From Phycisphaerae bacterium (lineage in GTDB: Bacteria; Planctomycetota; Phycisphaerae; SM23-33), in the NCBI GenBank assembly GCA_030754715.1, contig JASLZV010000044.1, positions 4,324 to 9,598 of the forward strand: a stretch of 5,275 nt of DNA, given 5' to 3'. The notes below the pieces were generated by a model. That model ran no database searches, was not told the DNA's origin, and was given only the letters and a program-made list of their open reading frames with translations. Within the stretch, counting starts at the first letter, position 1, and every line of letters starts with the position of its first letter. Position numbers and translations under genes: made by a program. Below, in pieces: positions 1 to 5,275 of this stretch.

Positions 1-422
1 CGTATGGCAGCGGCATGGTCACCCCTGTTGCTATACGCGAGCCCTCGGTTGTTCCGGGCCCGCCAATTGTATCGCTGTTTGCCCACGGTGTCGTCCCAGA
101 TGGCCAGATTGCTGCGGTAGTCACAATTGCGCCTGACCGTCACTACGCCCAGGGCCACAACAACGCCCGCCGCCAGTGCGCAGCCGACAAACCGCCCCAC
201 GATCTTGCGACGATTCTTCGGGAACTTCAGCCAGTACACAAGCCGCCGTCCAAGGACGTATGCGCCGGCCACGACTGCCACAATCACCGCCGCCAGGGGA
301 AGGTACAGCCGCTTTTCGGCAGCAGGTTGAATCAGCAACGGCATGATGCTCGAACTGGGCGCCAGAATGGCAAAGAACCAGACGCCCAGAAAACCAAGCC
401 AGGGCCTGCGGCGAAGCACCAT
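1..422 (-). CDS. 5'-truncated membrane/TPR protein, paralogue of the gene at the right edge (possible pseudogene)
   Basis: The minus-strand frame beginning ATG at 422 is open for 140 codons to the left edge, where its C-terminus is cut off. It contains a hydrophobic segment followed by the motif [11 protein letters not shown], then AEKRLYLPLAA leading into a second membrane segment, a basic stretch, a third hydrophobic segment, CDYRSNLAIWDDTV, and the first helix pair of a TPR (NNRGLAYSNRGDHAAAI). It aligns without gaps to the larger gene on the right. By hand count 81 of 140 residues are identical. Similarity continues a few codons above the ATG (FLPV against LLLV) and then stops at an in-frame TGA at 449-447. 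The N-terminal membrane half is therefore missing. No Shine-Dalgarno sequence lies near the ATG. The clean frame shows it was coding. Whether it is still expressed, or is a remnant of a rearrangement, cannot be decided here. Confidence 0.72.
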   Translation of the reverse strand, partial: MVLRRRPWLGFLGVWFFAILAPSSSIMPLLIQPAAEKRLYLPLAAVIVAVVAGAYVLGRRLVYWLKFPKNRRKIVGRFVGCALAAGVVVALGVVTVRRNCDYRSNLAIWDDTVGKQRYNWRARNNRGLAYSNRGDHAAAI

Positions 423-447
423 CGTCGCGCCGACGGGGAGGAACCTT
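1..447. repeat. Left copy of a diverged direct repeat (partner 4391-4837)
   Basis: This region aligns without gaps to 4391-4837 at a constant offset of 4390. The best-conserved stretch is 339-380 against 4729-4770, 42 bases with one mismatch, including 29 identical bases at 352-380; 21 bases at 287-307 also match exactly. The repeat is the coding sequence of the two membrane/TPR paralogues. Similarity ends abruptly near 447. Confidence 0.85.
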
Positions 448-588
448 CAATGAATGGCCTGGCCGAGGATTTGCTCATGCACGGAGCCTGCTTGGTCGAG
501 AATATCATTGTATGACACCATGCTACAGCAGGCCCGCGCTCCAGGAAAGGTTTTCTGAATCCCCGGGGAAACCGGAAGGCTCCTTTAT
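423..588. other. Intergenic region between divergent genes
   Basis: This stretch separates the truncated membrane/TPR copy (minus) from the methyltransferase-glycosyltransferase gene (plus). On the minus strand, in the same frame as the truncated copy, it holds a 24-codon reading frame, ATG at 521 to TGA at 447-449 (begins MVSYNDILDQAG), which does not resemble the missing N-terminus of the paralogue. Near the plus-strand gene there is a 10-base palindrome at 560-569 and a possible bulged hairpin at 549-573, just ahead of the ribosome binding site. A promoter is expected here, but no hexamer pair with acceptable spacing was found on either strand. Confidence 0.5.
574..579 (+). promoter_or_regulatory. 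Ribosome binding site supporting a TTG start
   Basis: GGAAGG lies 9 bases upstream of the TTG at 589. The frame above that TTG is open only to a TGA at 556-558 and holds no ATG, GTG or other TTG. The next in-frame ATG is codon 78, beyond the SAM-binding motif. The Shine-Dalgarno match therefore decides the start. Confidence 0.65.
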
Positions 589-2016
589 TTGACAGGCAAG
601 AGTGCATATCAGTCGCGCCGCATCGCACACTGGGATAGTCTGGCCGGAAAAGCAGACCACGGGCGGGCCCTGAGCGCCTATTACCACAAACGCCTGGCTC
701 AGGTTTACACCAACTTGGTGGTGCCCGGTCGGCGGGTGCTGGAAATCGGGTGCGGCCCGGGTGATCTGCTGGCGGCGGTGCAGTCGGCGGTTGGCGTGGG
801 CGTCGATTTCTCGGCCCGGATGCTCGAACACGCTCGCAGCACGCATCCGTCGCTGCGGTTCGTACAGGCCGACGCACACGACCTTCCGGTCGAGGACAAG
901 TTCGACGTGATCATCCTGTCCGACTTGGTCAACGACCTTTGGGACGTGCAGGCGGTGTTCGATCAGATGCGGCCCCTGGCCACCAGCCGCACCCGCGTGA
1001 TTCTGAACTTCTACAGCCGCTTGTGGGAGATACCCTTGCGGCTTGCTCAGAGGCTGGGGTTGGCCCGGCGCATGTTGGAGCAGAACTGGCTGACCGTCGA
1101 GGATGTGCAGGGCCTGCTGCATTTGGCCGGCTTCGAGCCGATCCGCCACTGGCACGAGATTATCTGCCCCGTGCACATACCTCTGATCGACCGCTTGGCC
1201 AACAAGGTGCTGGCGAAGTTGTGGCCGATGAATCACCTGGCCATCACAAACATGCTCGTGGCGCGGCCGATGACTCAACCCAATGCGGACCGCGCCGCAC
1301 CGCGCGTTTCGGTTGTCGTCCCTGCACGTAACGAGGCCGGGAATATCCCCAAGATTATGGAGCGAGTGCCGGAGATGGGCGCCGGTACGGAGATCATTTT
1401 CGTCGAAGGACACTCAACCGACAACACGTACGATGCGATCGAAGAGGCACTCGCGCAAGACCCGCACCAACGCTGCAAACTGCTGCGGCAGGGGGGGAAG
1501 GGCAAGGGCGACGCCGTAAGATTGGGCTTTGCCAACGCCACCGGCGATGTGCTGATGATCCTCGACGCGGACCTCACCGTCGCACCGGAGGACCTGCCGC
1601 GATTCTACGAAGCCCTCGCCGACGGGAAAGCGGAGTTCGTCAACGGCGTGAGATTAGTATATCCCATGCAGGCCAAAGCCATGAGGTTCCTGAACACGAT
1701 GGGCAACAAGTTCTTCTCGCTCGCGTTCTCCTGGGTTCTGGGCCAGCCGGTCAAGGACACACTGTGTGGGACCAAGGTGCTCTGGAAAACGGATTACCAT
1801 CTCATCGCGGCCAATCGCTCATATTTCGGCGATTTCGACCCCTTCGGCGACTTCGATTTGTTGTTCGGTGCTACCCGGATGAACCTGAAGATTGTTGACA
1901 TGCCAGTCCGTTACGGGGCCCGCACCTACGGTACAACCAACATCAGCCGGTTCCGCCATGGGGCGATACTGCTGCACATGCTGGCATTCGCCACTAGGCG
2001 CCTGAAATTCATCTAG
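589..2016 (+). CDS. Bifunctional class I SAM-dependent methyltransferase / family 2 glycosyltransferase
   Basis: The 475-residue protein joins two enzymes. Residues 1-228 are a class I methyltransferase: LEIGCGPGD at 51-59 is the SAM-binding glycine loop, D73 is the acidic end of strand 2, and DAHDLP (95-100) and FDVIILSD (105-112) follow in the expected order. Residues 238-475 are a GT-A glycosyltransferase of the dolichol-phosphate mannose synthase type: VVVPARNEAGNI (242-253), VEGHSTDNT (272-280), GKGDA (305-309), metal-binding DAD (326-328), and the late motif YGARTYGTTNISRFRHG (442-458). No clear membrane helix follows the GT domain, so it is probably cytoplasmic or peripheral. Such GTs move a sugar from a nucleotide donor, often onto polyprenyl phosphate; the actual sugar and the methyl acceptor cannot be read from the sequence. 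The start is TTG with a good ribosome binding site. An internal ATG at 1270 (residue 228) sits exactly at the domain boundary. The gene converges on fcl with a 5-base gap. Confidence 0.9.
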   Translation: MTGKSAYQSRRIAHWDSLAGKADHGRALSAYYHKRLAQVYTNLVVPGRRVLEIGCGPGDLLAAVQSAVGVGVDFSARMLEHARSTHPSLRFVQADAHDLPVEDKFDVIILSDLVNDLWDVQAVFDQMRPLATSRTRVILNFYSRLWEIPLRLAQRLGLARRMLEQNWLTVEDVQGLLHLAGFEPIRHWHEIICPVHIPLIDRLANKVLAKLWPMNHLAITNMLVARPMTQPNADRAAPRVSVVVPARNEAGNIPKIMERVPEMGAGTEIIFVEGHSTDNTYDAIEEALAQDPHQRCKLLRQGGKGKGDAVRLGFANATGDVLMILDADLTVAPEDLPRFYEALADGKAEFVNGVRLVYPMQAKAMRFLNTMGNKFFSLAFSWVLGQPVKDTLCGTKVLWKTDYHLIAANRSYFGDFDPFGDFDLLFGATRMNLKIVDMPVRYGARTYGTTNISRFRHGAILLHMLAFATRRLKFI

Positions 2017-2033
2017 CCCTGTCAGGAAGCGCC
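1997..2033. terminator. Bulged inverted repeat across the convergent stop codons (weak bidirectional terminator candidate)
   Basis: GGCG plus CCTGA (1997-2005) can pair with TCAGG (2022-2026) and, after a 3-base AAG bulge, CGCC (2030-2033). This gives nine base pairs around a 16-base loop that contains the TAG of the plus-strand gene; the fcl stop lies in the right arm. There is no T-tract on either side, so it is not a classical intrinsic terminator. The position between two genes only 5 bases apart is what makes it worth noting. Confidence 0.25.
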
Positions 2034-2972
2034 TGCTTGGTCGCGGTACCACTCGATCGTTCTGCGCAATCCTTCGTCGAAGTCCACCTCGGACCGGAAG
2101 CCGAAGAGTTCGGCCGCTCTGGTAGTGTCGAGGCGGCGACGGGGCTGGCCGTCGGGTTTGCTGGAATTCCAGACCAGTTGGCCCTGGAAATCAATCATCC
2201 GCTTAATCTTGTCGGCCAGGTCACGGATGGTAATTTCAAAACCCGCCCCCAGGTTGACCGGATCGGGACCGTCGTATTTCTGCGCAGCCAGCACGATGCC
2301 GCGGGCGCAGTCTTCGACGTACAAAAACTCCCGACTGACCAGGCCGGTGCCCCATACTTCCACCTTATCGTCCCCGCGCCGCACGGCCTCGATAAATTTC
2401 CGGATCAAGGCGGGGATGACGTGGCTGGTCGCCGCGTCAAAGTTGTCGCCCGGGCCGTATAAGTTGACCGGCAGCAGATAGATGCCGTTGAGTCCGTACT
2501 GCAGGCGATATGCCTGCAACATCACCAGAAGGGCCTTCTTGGCGATACCGTACGGCGCGTTGGTCTCTTCGGGATAGCCGTTCCACAGGGCCTCCTCCTT
2601 GAACGGAACGGGGGTGAATTTGGGATAGGCACAGATGGTGCCGATCTGAACGAATTTCTTGAGCCCCGCGCGCCTGGCCTGCTCGATCAGATGCAGGCCC
2701 ATGGCCATGTTCGCATAGAAAAATCGCCCGGGATTGTCCCGGTTGGCCCCGATTCCGCCTACTTCAGCCGCCAGGTGAATTACCACCGTCGGCGACATCT
2801 CGGCGTACATCCTTGCTGCGGCCTGCTCGCCGGTGAGGTCAAAATCCCGGATCAACGGCACCAGAATGCTCTCCGGAGGCACGCCGAGACTGTGAAGTTC
2901 GGCTTGCAGGTGCTCCCCGAGGAATCCTGCTCCGCCGGTGATGATGATACGTTCTTTTTTTAGATCTATCAT
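2022..2972 (-). CDS. fcl: GDP-L-fucose synthase (GDP-4-keto-6-deoxy-D-mannose 3,5-epimerase/4-reductase)
   Basis: This cytoplasmic NADPH-dependent enzyme epimerises C3 and C5 of GDP-4-keto-6-deoxymannose and then reduces C4, giving GDP-L-fucose. The 316-residue protein is an extended short-chain dehydrogenase of normal family length. Visible motifs are TGGAGFLG (12-19, nucleotide binding), GGIGAN (72-77, typical of this family), GTICAYP (111-117), and Y141 with K145 in the PYGIAKK motif. C114 and H184 are 70 residues apart, matching the spacing of the epimerase pair C109/H179 known from the E. coli enzyme. [15 protein letters not shown] follows at 208-222. I chose ATG at 2972; a GTG two codons upstream (2978) is equally possible, and neither has a clear Shine-Dalgarno sequence. 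It lies about 63 bases downstream of gmd, which makes its substrate, so the pair is functionally coupled. The alternative name wcaG is also used. Confidence 0.95.
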   Translation of the reverse strand: MIDLKKERIIITGGAGFLGEHLQAELHSLGVPPESILVPLIRDFDLTGEQAAARMYAEMSPTVVIHLAAEVGGIGANRDNPGRFFYANMAMGLHLIEQARRAGLKKFVQIGTICAYPKFTPVPFKEEALWNGYPEETNAPYGIAKKALLVMLQAYRLQYGLNGIYLLPVNLYGPGDNFDAATSHVIPALIRKFIEAVRRGDDKVEVWGTGLVSREFLYVEDCARGIVLAAQKYDGPDPVNLGAGFEITIRDLADKIKRMIDFQGQLVWNSSKPDGQPRRRLDTTRAAELFGFRSEVDFDEGLRRTIEWYRDQAGAS

Positions 2973-3035
2973 GGTCACTGGATAACGCTGTGTTGATCGG
3001 CGAATTCCACAGCCGGGCCTTCTTTCCGCACGCCG

Positions 3036-4070
3036 TCACGAGTTGCCGTGCTTGGATATTTTCGCGCGCTGGTCCGCTACAATGAGCTCTTCCCTCGCCA
3101 GCGTCAGGTCGTGCTCTATCATCATGCTGATAAGTGCTTCAAACGTCACCTTGGGGTTCCACCCCAGTTTCGTCCTGGCTTTGGTTGAATCGCCCAGGAA
3201 CACATCCGCTTCCGTGGGGCGAAAGTAACGAGGATCTATCTCGACGTGCTTTTTCCAGTCCAAGTCCAGCCGCTCGAAGACTCGCTCGAGGAACTCCCGC
3301 ACGGAGTAGTTCTTGCCAATGGCTATCACATAGTCGTCGGGCTTGTCTTGCTGAAGCATCAGCCACATGGCTTCAACGTAATCGCCGGCAAAGCCCCAGT
3401 CACGTTTGGCCTCCAGGTTGCCCATGTACAATTTGTCCTGCAGGCCCTCTTTGATCTGCGTGGCGGCGCGGGTGATCTTCCGTGTGACGAACGTCTCGCC
3501 GCGGCGCGGGCTCTCGTGGTTGAACAGAATCCCGTTGCACGCGAACATCCCATAAGCCTCGCGGTAATTGACCGTCTGCCAATAACTGAAAACCTTGGCG
3601 CAGGCGTACGGGCTGCGTGGGTGGAACGGCGTCTTTTCGTTCTGGGGCACCTCCACAGCCTTACCGTACATCTCACTGCTGGAAGCCTGGTAGAACCTTA
3701 CCGGCAGCCCCAGGTCCCGAATCGCCTCCAGCAGCCGCAGCGTACCGACAGCACCAACCTGGGCTGTGTACACCGGCTGATCGAAACTCACACGCACGTG
3801 CGACTGAGCCCCCAGATTGTACACCTCGTCCGGCTGGCAGGCCGTTAGTACATGACGCAGGCCCGTACCGTCGCTCAGGTCGCCGTAGTGCAGGAACAAT
3901 CTGGTGCCGGCCTCATGCGGGTCCCGGTAGAGGTGTTCAATTCGCTCGGTGTTGAACGTGCTGCTGCGGCGGATCAGACCGTGAACTTCGTAGCCCTTGT
4001 CCAAAAGCAACTCTGCAAGATAACTGCCGTCCTGCCCGGTAATTCCCGTAATCAACGCTTTCTTGTTCAT
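3036..4070 (-). CDS. gmd: GDP-mannose 4,6-dehydratase
   Basis: Converts GDP-D-mannose to GDP-4-keto-6-deoxy-D-mannose, the first committed step toward GDP-L-fucose and related deoxysugars; cytoplasmic, using NADP. The 344-residue protein has the family landmarks: [12 protein letters not shown] (9-20, cofactor loop), [13 protein letters not shown] (32-44), the catalytic ASSSEMYG (129-136) with E133, SPYACAK (153-159) with Y155 and K159, [17 protein letters not shown] (183-199) and [14 protein letters not shown] (223-236). All expected catalytic residues are present. The frame is open further upstream to 4163, but ATG at 4070 is chosen because the protein then begins [15 protein letters not shown], as in known Gmd proteins, and because the upstream extension would overlap the preceding gene. 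AGGAG lies 11 bases before this ATG. It follows the membrane/TPR gene by 31 bases and precedes fcl, so probably all are co-transcribed. Confidence 0.97.
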   Translation of the reverse strand: MNKKALITGITGQDGSYLAELLLDKGYEVHGLIRRSSTFNTERIEHLYRDPHEAGTRLFLHYGDLSDGTGLRHVLTACQPDEVYNLGAQSHVRVSFDQPVYTAQVGAVGTLRLLEAIRDLGLPVRFYQASSSEMYGKAVEVPQNEKTPFHPRSPYACAKVFSYWQTVNYREAYGMFACNGILFNHESPRRGETFVTRKITRAATQIKEGLQDKLYMGNLEAKRDWGFAGDYVEAMWLMLQQDKPDDYVIAIGKNYSVREFLERVFERLDLDWKKHVEIDPRYFRPTEADVFLGDSTKARTKLGWNPKVTFEALISMMIEHDLTLAREELIVADQRAKISKHGNS

Positions 4071-4081
4071 TTGGCCATGTT

Positions 4082-4086
4082 CTCCT
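4082..4086 (-). promoter_or_regulatory. Ribosome binding site of gmd
   Basis: AGGAG on the minus strand lies 11 bases upstream of the gmd ATG at 4070, a rather long spacing. Another ATG at 4078 lies only 3 bases after it and opens a three-codon frame (Met-Ala-Lys-stop) whose TGA overlaps the gmd ATG. The site supports the 4070 start over the longer frame. Confidence 0.6.
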
Positions 4087-4101
4087 GTTAAGTACCCTTT
4101 G

Positions 4102-5275
4102 CTACCGCCGACCGGAGGCCCTGCCAAGAGCGGCAAGAAACCCCGGCTGGACCTTGCCCCCAAACCCCTGGCACGCTTTCACGTCGGACCACGCCTCTTC
4201 GTACTGACGTGTAAAAAAGTACGCCTGCGCCCGGCTGGCGTAAACCTTGGGAAGATGCCAATTCAACTTGATGGCCTCGCTGTAATCGCTTATAGCCTGC
4301 TTGTAGCGGCCTTTGTCCCGGTAGGTGTGTCCGCGGTTCAGATAGGCGTCGGCAAACTCGGGATACAACCGGAGGGCTATGTTGTAATTGTCAATGGCCC
4401 GGTTGTAGTTACCCTGCTCGGCGTGCGCGACCCCCAGGTTGTTCCACGCACGACAATTCTGCGGCAGTTTGTTGACGGTATCTTGCCAGATGGAAATCCG
4501 GCTGCGGTAGTCGCCGTTGCGCCCGACGGTCAGGAACCCCAGTATCACGACAACCGTCCCGCCCAGTCCGACGGCGGCAAGTCGCCCGACGATTGCCACC
4601 GGACCTTTCGAGAGCCCCAGCCGATTTATAAGGCTCCGCCCAATGGCATGTGCACAGACCACAACCGCCACAATGGCCGCCGCCAGGGGAAGGTACATCC
4701 GCTTTTCCGCAGACGGTTGAACCAACAGCGGCATGATGCTTGAACTGGGCGCCAGAATGGCAAAGAACCACAGACCAAGAAAGCCGAACCGGGGCCTGCG
4801 GCAAAGGGCCCAGATGGTTGCGACCAGCAACAGGATAATGATCACAGCATACGGCAAGACACTTGGCGCCGGGCCGGTCACGAGAAGCCCATAGTCCATG
4901 ATCAGTGGATGGGGCCAAAAACAAAGACGCAGGTAACGGACGATCACTATACACTGCGACATGGCGTAAGCATGAAGGGACTCCCAATATCCGATGTGGG
5001 CTGAACCGGCCCGCCCGCCCGCGGGCAGCACCAGCGCCGCTAGAAGTACCCACGTGACGGCCAGGCCGACGTACAAGGTCCATCTCCGGCGAAAAACCTC
5101 CTTGAACGAATGCGAAAGAAACACGCGGTCGTAAATCAGGACGATCAGAGGCGCCGATACCATCACTTCCTTGCAGCCGGTCCCAAGCGTGCAGGCCGCC
5201 ACGGCCGCGAGGTACCAGCGTCCGGGGCTGGATGCCCCGGCCCCACGGATCGCGCAGTACAGCGTCAGCAGGTAG
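4102..5275 (-). CDS. Multi-pass membrane glycosyltransferase-like protein with C-terminal TPRs (N-terminus beyond window)
   Basis: The frame is open from the right edge to TAG at 4104-4102, giving 390 residues of the C-terminal part of a larger protein. The first residues ([11 protein letters not shown], then [21 protein letters not shown]) match the middle of TMTC/PMT-like GT-C membrane proteins that carry TPRs. Several hydrophobic helices follow, with the conserved-looking segments [16 protein letters not shown] and [11 protein letters not shown], and YLPLAA leading into a further helix. After [13 protein letters not shown], three TPR units occupy about 4458-4168 ([53 protein letters not shown]). 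The tail [19 protein letters not shown] resembles tails I associate with planctomycete TPR proteins. Membrane-located glycan transfer from a lipid-linked sugar is the family expectation, but the catalytic first extracytoplasmic loop lies outside the window, so activity is not shown. It is upstream of gmd and fcl, suggesting a shared surface-glycan role. A diverged, truncated paralogue lies at the left edge. Confidence 0.82.
   Translation of the reverse strand, partial: YLLTLYCAIRGAGASSPGRWYLAAVAACTLGTGCKEVMVSAPLIVLIYDRVFLSHSFKEVFRRRWTLYVGLAVTWVLLAALVLPAGGRAGSAHIGYWESLHAYAMSQCIVIVRYLRLCFWPHPLIMDYGLLVTGPAPSVLPYAVIIILLLVATIWALCRRPRFGFLGLWFFAILAPSSSIMPLLVQPSAEKRMYLPLAAAIVAVVVCAHAIGRSLINRLGLSKGPVAIVGRLAAVGLGGTVVVILGFLTVGRNGDYRSRISIWQDTVNKLPQNCRAWNNLGVAHAEQGNYNRAIDNYNIALRLYPEFADAYLNRGHTYRDKGRYKQAISDYSEAIKLNWHLPKVYASRAQAYFFTRQYEEAWSDVKACQGFGGKVQPGFLAALGRASGRR
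4391..4837. repeat. Right copy of the diverged direct repeat (partner 1-447)
   Basis: This is the partner of the left copy, in the same orientation, and lies inside the larger membrane/TPR gene. Both the gene and probably the homology to the left copy continue below 4391, but the left copy is cut by the window edge. On the upstream side the gene continues past 4837, whereas the left copy has lost this part. Confidence 0.85.
5222..5240. repeat. Perfect hairpin inside the membrane/TPR gene
   Basis: CCGGGGC (5222-5228) and GCCCCGG (5234-5240) form a perfect 7-base-pair GC stem around the 5-base loop TGGAT. It encodes part of the short hydrophilic stretch [11 protein letters not shown] between two membrane segments. 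It may be chance in GC-rich DNA or an intragenic palindromic element. Confidence 0.45.

Noticed and set aside
480..520. Promoter hexamers in the divergent gap (TATCAT, TATGAC on plus; TACAAT on minus)
   Set aside because: None has a recognisable -35 partner at 16-18 bases, and the sigma factor preference of this organism is unknown.
589..617. TTGACA at 589 as a -35 promoter element
   Set aside because: The best downstream hexamer (TATCAG, 607-612) is only 12 bases away, and the element would lie inside the fused gene, which has no later suitable start before codon 78.
523..1413. Long minus-strand open frame (296 codons) across the methyltransferase half of the fused gene
   Set aside because: It is antisense to a gene with clear catalytic motifs. 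Its translation is rich in His, Gln, Pro and Arg, with no recognisable domain, as expected for an antisense shadow in GC-rich DNA.
1491..1497. Run of seven G in the glycosyltransferase domain as a phase-variation tract
   Set aside because: It encodes Gly-Gly in the conserved QGGKGKGDA motif and is short. With no length variation to compare, codon use explains it.
4071..4163. Upstream extension of gmd to a start at 4163
   Set aside because: It would overlap the end of the membrane/TPR gene by about 60 bases and add 31 residues absent from Gmd proteins. The ATG at 4070 has a ribosome binding site and gives the standard N-terminus.
4063..4743. Plus-strand open frame of 226 codons opposite the membrane/TPR gene and the gmd start
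   Set aside because: The same antisense pattern recurs opposite the left paralogue (15-515), showing that it follows from the coding sequence on the minus strand. It has no domain features of its own.

Overview
The window most likely comes from a GC-rich bacterium of the Planctomycetota, perhaps Phycisphaerae-like. This is inferred from one protein style: a multi-pass membrane glycosyltransferase-like protein with C-terminal TPRs and a C-terminal tail of a kind I associate with planctomycetes. No rRNA or other taxonomic marker is present, so the assignment is tentative.

Layout, right to left on the minus strand: (1) 5275-4102, a membrane/TPR protein whose N-terminus lies beyond the right edge; (2) 4070-3036, gmd, GDP-mannose 4,6-dehydratase; (3) 2972-2022, fcl, GDP-L-fucose synthase. 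The gaps are 31 and about 63 bases, so these three look like one transcription unit. Facing them on the plus strand is (4) 589-2016, a fused SAM-dependent methyltransferase and family-2 glycosyltransferase, whose stop lies only 5 bases from the fcl stop. At the left edge on the minus strand is (5) 422-1, a second copy of the membrane/TPR gene that has lost its 5' part and runs off the window.

gmd and fcl together are the complete two-enzyme route from GDP-D-mannose to GDP-L-fucose. The neighbouring genes (a DPM1-like GT2 joined to a methyltransferase, and a TMTC/PMT-like membrane protein with TPRs) fit a cell-surface glycan or protein-glycosylation locus that would use such a sugar donor. That functional link is inferred from gene order only.

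The most distinctive structural feature is a direct duplication. Bases 1-447 align without gaps to 4391-4837 at a constant offset of 4390. The copies flank the methyltransferase-GT2, fcl and gmd genes, and the left copy stops abruptly next to an in-frame stop codon. I found no RNA gene, CRISPR array, insertion sequence or convincing promoter, and no wholly new system. The genes belong to recognisable families, and the novelty is in the arrangement.
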